Assembly: GCA_021771035.1 (NCBI GenBank)
Contig: JAETPU010000001.1
Location: forward strand, 62,001-126,000
Direction: 5' to 3'
Source of the DNA: Marvinbryantia formatexigens
GTDB taxonomy: Bacteria > Bacillota > Clostridia > Oscillospirales > Ruminococcaceae
Length of the DNA: 64,000 nucleotides
Every line of letters starts with the position of its first letter. Position 1 is the first letter of the stretch. Under the pieces are notes generated by a model. That model saw nothing but the letters and a program-made list of their open reading frames with translations, searched no databases and was not told the origin of the DNA. Position numbers and translations under genes: made by a program. Positions 59,104 to 64,000 of the stretch are shown here, one piece after another.

Positions 59104-62100
59104 TCATTCCAAGGAGGCTTGCGTTGGCCCCAGCACTCTTTTCAGCGTTGTGCGCAGCACCGTCAAGTCGATGGGTTTGGCCACATGGGCAGTCATACCG
59201 GCGTCCAGGGAAGCCTGAATATCCTCAGCAAAGGCATTCGCCGTCATTGCGACAATGGGGATCTCCTGGGCATCGGGGCGGGAGAGTTCCCGGATGGCCC
59301 TGGTGGCTTCATATCCATTCATCTCGGGCATTTGAATATCCATCAGGATGGCATCATAGGTTCCGGGCTGGGTGCCCTGAAACTCCCGTACCGCTTGGGC
59401 GCCATCGGTTTTCAGCACACACGCGGCTCCCTCCATCTCCAGGAGCTCGCAGAGAATTTCCGCATTGATGGCATTATCCTCCGCTACCAGGAACCGACGT
59501 TTTTCAAACAGCTTCCCACCGGCCGGGCTGTCAGAGCCTGTATCATACGCAGCGGTATGGGAGGCGTCATCGGCCTGGGCTGTTTCACATTCCAGTTCGA
59601 TCTGAAAGACAGTTCCCTGATGGACTTGGCTTTCGACAGTAATGGTGCCTCCCATCAAATCCACCAGGCCCTTGGTGATGCTCAGGCCAAGCCCTGTCCC
59701 CTCAATTTGGGCCGCAGTACTGCTGCGGGTAAAGGGAACAAAAATATGGGAGAGGAATTCCTGAGACATACCGATGCCGGTATCCTCGATGGTGAAGCGG
59801 AACCGGACTTTGTCCCCTGCGTGAAGCGGGGGGATCTCCTGAGCCAGAAAAGTGACACGTCCCCCTTCCGGAGTAAACTTGATGGCATTGCTCAAGATGT
59901 TGATTAAAATTTGATTGATCCGCAGGGGATCGCCATAAAAATGCTCATGCATAATTTCCCGGGTGTGAAGCTCGAACTGGATACCTCCCGCTCTGGCCTG
60001 AGGCGTCATGATAGCGGAAAGCTGCTCCAAAAGCTCCGGCAGAGAAATGTTCATCCGGTTGAGCGTAATCTTAGAGCGTTCAATTTTACTCATATCCAAA
60101 ACGTCGTTGACTAAGCTCAGAAGATGCTTGGAGGAGATGGAGATCTTGTGCAGGCAGTCTGCGACACGGGAGGAATCGTCCAGATGGGCCACCGCAAGGG
60201 CGGTCATCCCCATGATGGCATTCATGGGCGTACGGATATCATGGCTCATGGAAGAGAGAAAATCGCTTTTGGCCCTGTTTGCGTCCTCTGCCAGGACCAG
60301 TGCCTGTTCCAGGGCCTTCTTGGTTTGACGTTCCTCCGCCAGCATATCCGTAACGTCTGCCCGTACCATACAGACGGTCCGGTGGTTTTCATCGCCCCAC
60401 AGCACGTTGATCTGCTTGTAGCGCACGCCGTCCTGGGAACGATAGGGAAACACAAAGTCATACCCCGAGGGTTTTTCCTCCAGGCGCCGGACGATAGTAT
60501 GCAGGTTAAACTGTTCTTTTACCTGTGCGGAGCCCTCGCCGGAAAGATAGAATTCCTCCAGGCGCTCCACAGAATCATTGTAGTTTTCCATGATATAGGG
60601 AGATAAATTCCCCAGCACGGTTTGACGGGTATACATTGTGAAACGGCCGCTGGTAATCTCGATGAACACCAGCAGTTCAAAGGTATACGCCATCATATTC
60701 AGCAGGCCCTGCTGTTCCCGCATGGATTCTGTGATATCGGTGCGCACAAGGCAAACCCTTCCAAGGCGCAGATCCACGGCGGAAACGGTCATATTTTTTG
60801 TCCGGATATCCCCATGCTCATCCAGGATGGAGAAGGAAAACGTATAGGCTCCTTCCTCATGCAGACGCCGGAGAATCTCCTGCGGAGCCAGGGCGCTGGC
60901 ATACGCCTGCTTATCCTTAGGGACAATGGCGGTATCCAGCATTTTGGCCATCTGTTCGGAATGACGGCCGTGCTGCGGCGGAACGCAGCGGGCGTTTTTA
61001 TTGCGGATTAAAACGGCGTAGGTATCCTCAAAGAGGTTTAAATCAATAATAAAGTCATAGCTGGTCACAGAGGTTTGGTGGAGGATCCGGTGGGAAATTG
61101 TCTGTTCCGTGATATCCGTCACCGTTAAAATTCCGGTGACCCCACCGCTGTCAGGCGTTGTGACCATATTCATTTTAAACTGGACATACCTGCCGCGGGA
61201 TTCCTGCGGCAGCTGAACGAAGCACTCCAAAAGCCGCTCTGTCTCGTTGCGGGCAAAGGCTGCCAGCGCGGGGGCATTCAGATAAATGCTCAGAAATTCG
61301 CGGCGCTCCGACTCGTCTGGAATTAAGCCGGAAATCCCGGTGAAAAACTGTTCCCGGCTGGTTCCGAAGGTTTCCAGCAAGGCGGAGTTGGTGTAATCAA
61401 TGATTTCCAGAATCCGGTTCTGCGTAATATTGCAGTGGCCGATAATCAGGGCGTTGGGGCCCGGGGTGCGGTAGTGCTGCATAATCAGGCGGTTATACTG
61501 CTGGCGAACCCGCTCCTGCTCTTCCCTTTCCCTGGTGATGTCGTTATAAACGGCATAGACGCGGCTTTCCCCTTCCTCGTTCTGAATCATGGTAAGATTA
61601 TTTTTAACCCAATTATAGCCGCCGTCTCCGCGCTGAAGGCGGTAAATAATCTCACAGGTACTGTCCCCGCCGGCAATATAGGCGTCCATCTGCTGGCGCA
61701 CCCAGTTTAAATCGTCGGGGTGCACCCCGGCCATGGCATCCTGCTGGTACAGCTTCCAGGCGGCCTGCAAGGACATCCCTGTCATGGCGGCAAACCCATC
61801 CGACAGGAATTCCGGAACCATGCTGCCGTCCTTTTCATAGCGGACCACCGCAACGCCGCCGGGCAGATTTTTGACAACAGTTTGGAAATACTGCTCTAGG
61901 CGTTCCTTTTCCCTGCGGGTTTGGACCTCCTGCGTGATATCCCGGATATATTTGACATAGGCGGGGATTCCGTTCCATACAATCTCCCGAAAGCGCGTGG
62001 TGTAGTAGTTATCCGTACCCTCGACGTGCATCTCATGTTCTTCCCCGTCCGGCGCGTGGCTTTTTAAGGTACAGAAGGAACAGGGGGAATCCTTGCCGTG

Positions 62101-63588
62101 CAGGGCCTGATAACATTTTTGCCCTGTGCAGTTCTGCCCTGTGGCGAACAGGTGTTTGGATTCGTTGGTATAGAGCAATTCGTAGGATTCCTTATCTATC
62201 ACATAGACTCCATCCGCCATTTCATTGGCGATACTTTGGAAGAGCCTTGTTTCGGCGGACATCCCGGTAAATACGGCATAAAACTGTGTGGATTCCGAAA
62301 GCGGGCCCATTCTCCTGCCGTTGAGATGGATCCAGATTAGCCCGCCGTCCTTATGGCGCAACCGGTAGGAAACGTCTAAAACGCTGCCGGTTTGCAAGGC
62401 TGCTTTTACCGCAGCCATAACCCGTTCCCGATCCTGTTCATAGACTGCATTCAGGGCGTTTCCCTGGATTAAATCGCGGAATTCCTCGCGGGTATGGCCC
62501 GAGAGCTCCATGACGCCGTCGGAATAGAAGGTCGGGATAAACCTCAGCCCCTCCACGCGATAGCTTGCGATACCGCCAGGGATGGAGTTCACCAAATGGT
62601 TCATTTCCAGCTGCGCCTGTTTGAGATCGGTGATATTATGGAAGACGCAGTGCAGCAGAGGACAGCCGTCCTGCTCGCCAATCCATTTCATCTGAACCCG
62701 AACCCAGACAATCTGCCCATTGCGGTGCAGCTTGCGGAATTCAAATTTTACGGTATTATGGGTGGCGATAACCTCGTTGGCCTTGGCTATCACGGTGGGA
62801 GTATCCTCCCAATAGGTCATCTGTACGGCGTCGCCCTTGATAAGCTGCTGGTACTCGGCGACGGTATAACCGGTCAGCTGCGGGACCCCGTCCGAAAAAT
62901 AAACGGTCTCAAAGATACCGGAGGCCTTATAGATGGCAACGCCGCCGGGAATGGCATTGACGATATCCCGCATCTCGCTGTTTGCCTGGGTCAATTCCTG
63001 TTCCAGGCGGATCTGCTGGCTTACATCGGTGTAGACGCCATAGAGCAGCTTGGAGCCGTCCCCCTGGGACTTTACGGAGCCCTCCAGATGAATCCAGCAG
63101 TAGGCCTGTTTTTGATCGTTCCAGACACGGTAGGTATGCTGAAACACCCCGTTGGTTTGAACCGCCTCAAAGATGCAGTCCTTCAGGCAGTTCAGATCCT
63201 CCTCATGGACACCCAGGAATTCTGTTCTGGATTCAATGTTGTGAATGTGCTCCTGAGAGTAGCCCATGATTTTATAGAAGGCCGGATTATGAAAGAGGGG
63301 CTTTATCTGGGTTCCCTCAAACTGGTAGACACACAGCCCGCAGGGAATACTGCTGAAGGTGGCCTGCAGTTCCGCACTCAAAGAACGGGTGTTCTCCTCC
63401 TCCTTCTTTTTTTCCGTAATATCGATAATATATTCGATATGGGCCGGCTGGGAATACCAATCGATAATTTTTCCGCTGAGCTGGTATACCCTGCCGTTTA
63501 CAGGATGGCAGAATTCCCTCACCTGCAGTTGGGAACGGTTCATACTTCCGGCATGGCAAAACGGGCATGGCGCATCAAAGCCGGCCAC
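59104..63588 (-). CDS. Multi-PAS hybrid sensor histidine kinase with receiver domain
   Basis: 1494 residues from GTG 63588, the first possible start after an in-frame stop. It reads: a PAS remnant with an FDAPCPFC motif, then about eight PAS-like units. Several start with the repeated PGG phrase (IPGGVAIYK, IPGGIASYR, LPGGVAVVR), and another CSFC-containing PAS lies near residue 480. Then follow a HisKA domain with the phospho-His in FLSSMSHDIRTPMNAIMG, a HATPase domain (NAIKFTPEGG, EDTGIGMS, GTGLGLSI) and a receiver with Asp in AILMDIQMPEMNG. No membrane helices are visible, so it is cytosolic. It likely passes phosphate to the HPt protein encoded just upstream. The signal is unknown. The true start is probably 63756 (see the next entry). 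Confidence 0.85.
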   Translation of the reverse strand: MAGFDAPCPFCHAGSMNRSQLQVREFCHPVNGRVYQLSGKIIDWYSQPAHIEYIIDITEKKKEEENTRSLSAELQATFSSIPCGLCVYQFEGTQIKPLFHNPAFYKIMGYSQEHIHNIESRTEFLGVHEEDLNCLKDCIFEAVQTNGVFQHTYRVWNDQKQAYCWIHLEGSVKSQGDGSKLLYGVYTDVSQQIRLEQELTQANSEMRDIVNAIPGGVAIYKASGIFETVYFSDGVPQLTGYTVAEYQQLIKGDAVQMTYWEDTPTVIAKANEVIATHNTVKFEFRKLHRNGQIVWVRVQMKWIGEQDGCPLLHCVFHNITDLKQAQLEMNHLVNSIPGGIASYRVEGLRFIPTFYSDGVMELSGHTREEFRDLIQGNALNAVYEQDRERVMAAVKAALQTGSVLDVSYRLRHKDGGLIWIHLNGRRMGPLSESTQFYAVFTGMSAETRLFQSIANEMADGVYVIDKESYELLYTNESKHLFATGQNCTGQKCYQALHGKDSPCSFCTLKSHAPDGEEHEMHVEGTDNYYTTRFREIVWNGIPAYVKYIRDITQEVQTRREKERLEQYFQTVVKNLPGGVAVVRYEKDGSMVPEFLSDGFAAMTGMSLQAAWKLYQQDAMAGVHPDDLNWVRQQMDAYIAGGDSTCEIIYRLQRGDGGYNWVKNNLTMIQNEEGESRVYAVYNDITREREEQERVRQQYNRLIMQHYRTPGPNALIIGHCNITQNRILEIIDYTNSALLETFGTSREQFFTGISGLIPDESERREFLSIYLNAPALAAFARNETERLLECFVQLPQESRGRYVQFKMNMVTTPDSGGVTGILTVTDITEQTISHRILHQTSVTSYDFIIDLNLFEDTYAVLIRNKNARCVPPQHGRHSEQMAKMLDTAIVPKDKQAYASALAPQEILRRLHEEGAYTFSFSILDEHGDIRTKNMTVSAVDLRLGRVCLVRTDITESMREQQGLLNMMAYTFELLVFIEITSGRFTMYTRQTVLGNLSPYIMENYNDSVERLEEFYLSGEGSAQVKEQFNLHTIVRRLEEKPSGYDFVFPYRSQDGVRYKQINVLWGDENHRTVCMVRADVTDMLAEERQTKKALEQALVLAEDANRAKSDFLSSMSHDIRTPMNAIMGMTALAVAHLDDSSRVADCLHKISISSKHLLSLVNDVLDMSKIERSKITLNRMNISLPELLEQLSAIMTPQARAGGIQFELHTREIMHEHFYGDPLRINQILINILSNAIKFTPEGGRVTFLAQEIPPLHAGDKVRFRFTIEDTGIGMSQEFLSHIFVPFTRSSTAAQIEGTGLGLSITKGLVDLMGGTITVESQVHQGTVFQIELECETAQADDASHTAAYDTGSDSPAGGKLFEKRRFLVAEDNAINAEILCELLEMEGAACVLKTDGAQAVREFQGTQPGTYDAILMDIQMPEMNGYEATRAIRELSRPDAQEIPIVAMTANAFAEDIQASLDAGMTAHVAKPIDLTVLRTTLKRVLGPTQASLE

Positions 63589-63633
63589 ATGATAGCAGGT
63601 GTCTGTCTGATGGATTGACTGCTGTAAAAATAG

Positions 63634-63756
63634 TTATTTGGCCAGGCTGTTTGTATAGAGCAGTTCCTTGGTTTCCAGCGCGCTTACAAGCACCGCAACA
63701 GGCGCATTGTCCAAGATGGTGGCTATCTGGTCTGCAAAGAGAAGGTTATCCTGCAT
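63634..63756 (-). pseudogene. N-terminal fragment of the PAS kinase, cut by an in-frame stop
   Basis: ATG 63756, preceded by GGGAGGGGGAATC, opens 40 codons (MQDNLLFADQIATILDNAPV onward) ending in LLYTNSLAK-stop (TAA at 63634-63636). Past the stop the same frame continues LFLQQ and joins the downstream frame. It matches the internal PAS unit, which has ELLYTNESKHLF at the same place, so a single codon has become TAA. Translation would stop here unless the stop is read through; the first downstream start is GTG 63588 without a ribosome site. Confidence 0.75.
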
Positions 63757-64000
63757 TACGCTGATTCCCCCTCCCTGACGCTTGCATAGAGCGCCTCAAC
63801 CTTTTTGAATTCATCCACGATATTTTGGTACAATTCCGGGTAGTCGCAGCGCGCTTCCCCACAGCGAAGCGGTTCGACTATGGAGCAGATGGCCTGATAA
63901 TAGGGAGTTAATCCCATATTGGCGGCAACCCCCTTGAGGGTGTGGGCGGCTTCAAAGGCAGCGGTTAAATCGCCGTCCTGAATGGCTTTGCCCAGCTTCT
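63756..64000 (-). CDS. HPt-domain protein, 3' part
   Basis: The last 80 residues of a gene cut by the window's right edge. It shows the HPt core AAFEAAHTLKGVAANMGL, whose His is the phospho-acceptor, then a helical YPELYQNIVDEFKKVEALY tail. HPt proteins shuttle phosphate between hybrid kinases and response regulators. Its stop overlaps the kinase start codon by one base (TAATG), so the two are translationally coupled. Whatever lies before the HPt core is outside the window. Confidence 0.85.
   Translation of the reverse strand, partial: KLGKAIQDGDLTAAFEAAHTLKGVAANMGLTPYYQAICSIVEPLRCGEARCDYPELYQNIVDEFKKVEALYASVREGESA

Overview
The window looks like a chromosomal segment of a spore-forming-lineage Firmicute, most likely Clostridia/Oscillospirales-like. 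This is inferred from HprK, RapZ, WhiA, CwlD and a YabM-MazG-HU-RqcP block, strong AGGAGG-type ribosome sites, a GAAC-N4-GTTC LexA box, and a moderately GC-rich, gut-type carbohydrate gene set. No rRNA, CRISPR array, insertion sequence or prophage was recognised.

Layout. 1-6 kb: the 3' part of hemZ, a nucleoside kinase, a zinc-ribbon protein, then a lipid flippase, mazG, HU and rqcP. 6.6-12 kb: a GH2 and a GH42 beta-galactosidase behind a promoter and a terminator-like leader hairpin. 12-26 kb: a GNAT-YoaP enzyme, a DEAD-box helicase, a NERD protein, a 4-TM protein, cwlD, radA, a tyrosine recombinase, a DUF362 ferredoxin protein, pfkA, dnaD, a helicase loader and tRNA-Ala(CGC). 26.6-31.6 kb (minus strand): a GH38 alpha-mannosidase, a URO-D-family protein and an AraC regulator whose frame is broken at an A8 run. 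31.9-34.2 kb: ftsH and a small membrane zinc-ribbon protein. 34.3-49.3 kb (minus strand): dnaE, whiA, rapZ, murB, ROK glucokinase, hprK, cysK, rubredoxin, uvrA and uvrB, with a LexA box downstream of the uvrBA promoter. 49.8-56 kb: a LysR regulator, enolase, an AT-rich SGNH esterase, a nitroreductase, a small secreted protein and a cyclophilin-like lipoprotein. 56-57.5 kb: about 1.5 kb without genes but rich in hairpins and short repeats. 57.5-59 kb: a fluoride riboswitch with an overlapping terminator, controlling a CPA-type cation:proton antiporter. 59-64 kb (minus strand): an HPt protein (cut by the window edge) and a giant multi-PAS hybrid histidine kinase with an in-frame stop near its original N-terminus.

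How the parts fit. Housekeeping blocks (wall synthesis, replication, SOS repair, glycolysis and its HprK/ROK control) alternate with accessory sugar-utilisation cassettes (lactose/galactoside; mannosidase). The most notable points are the fluoride-responsive antiporter leader, the structured DNA/RNA just upstream of it, the interrupted AraC regulator, and the stop codon in the PAS kinase. Promoters and terminators were found by eye; no homology or RNA-structure search could be run.
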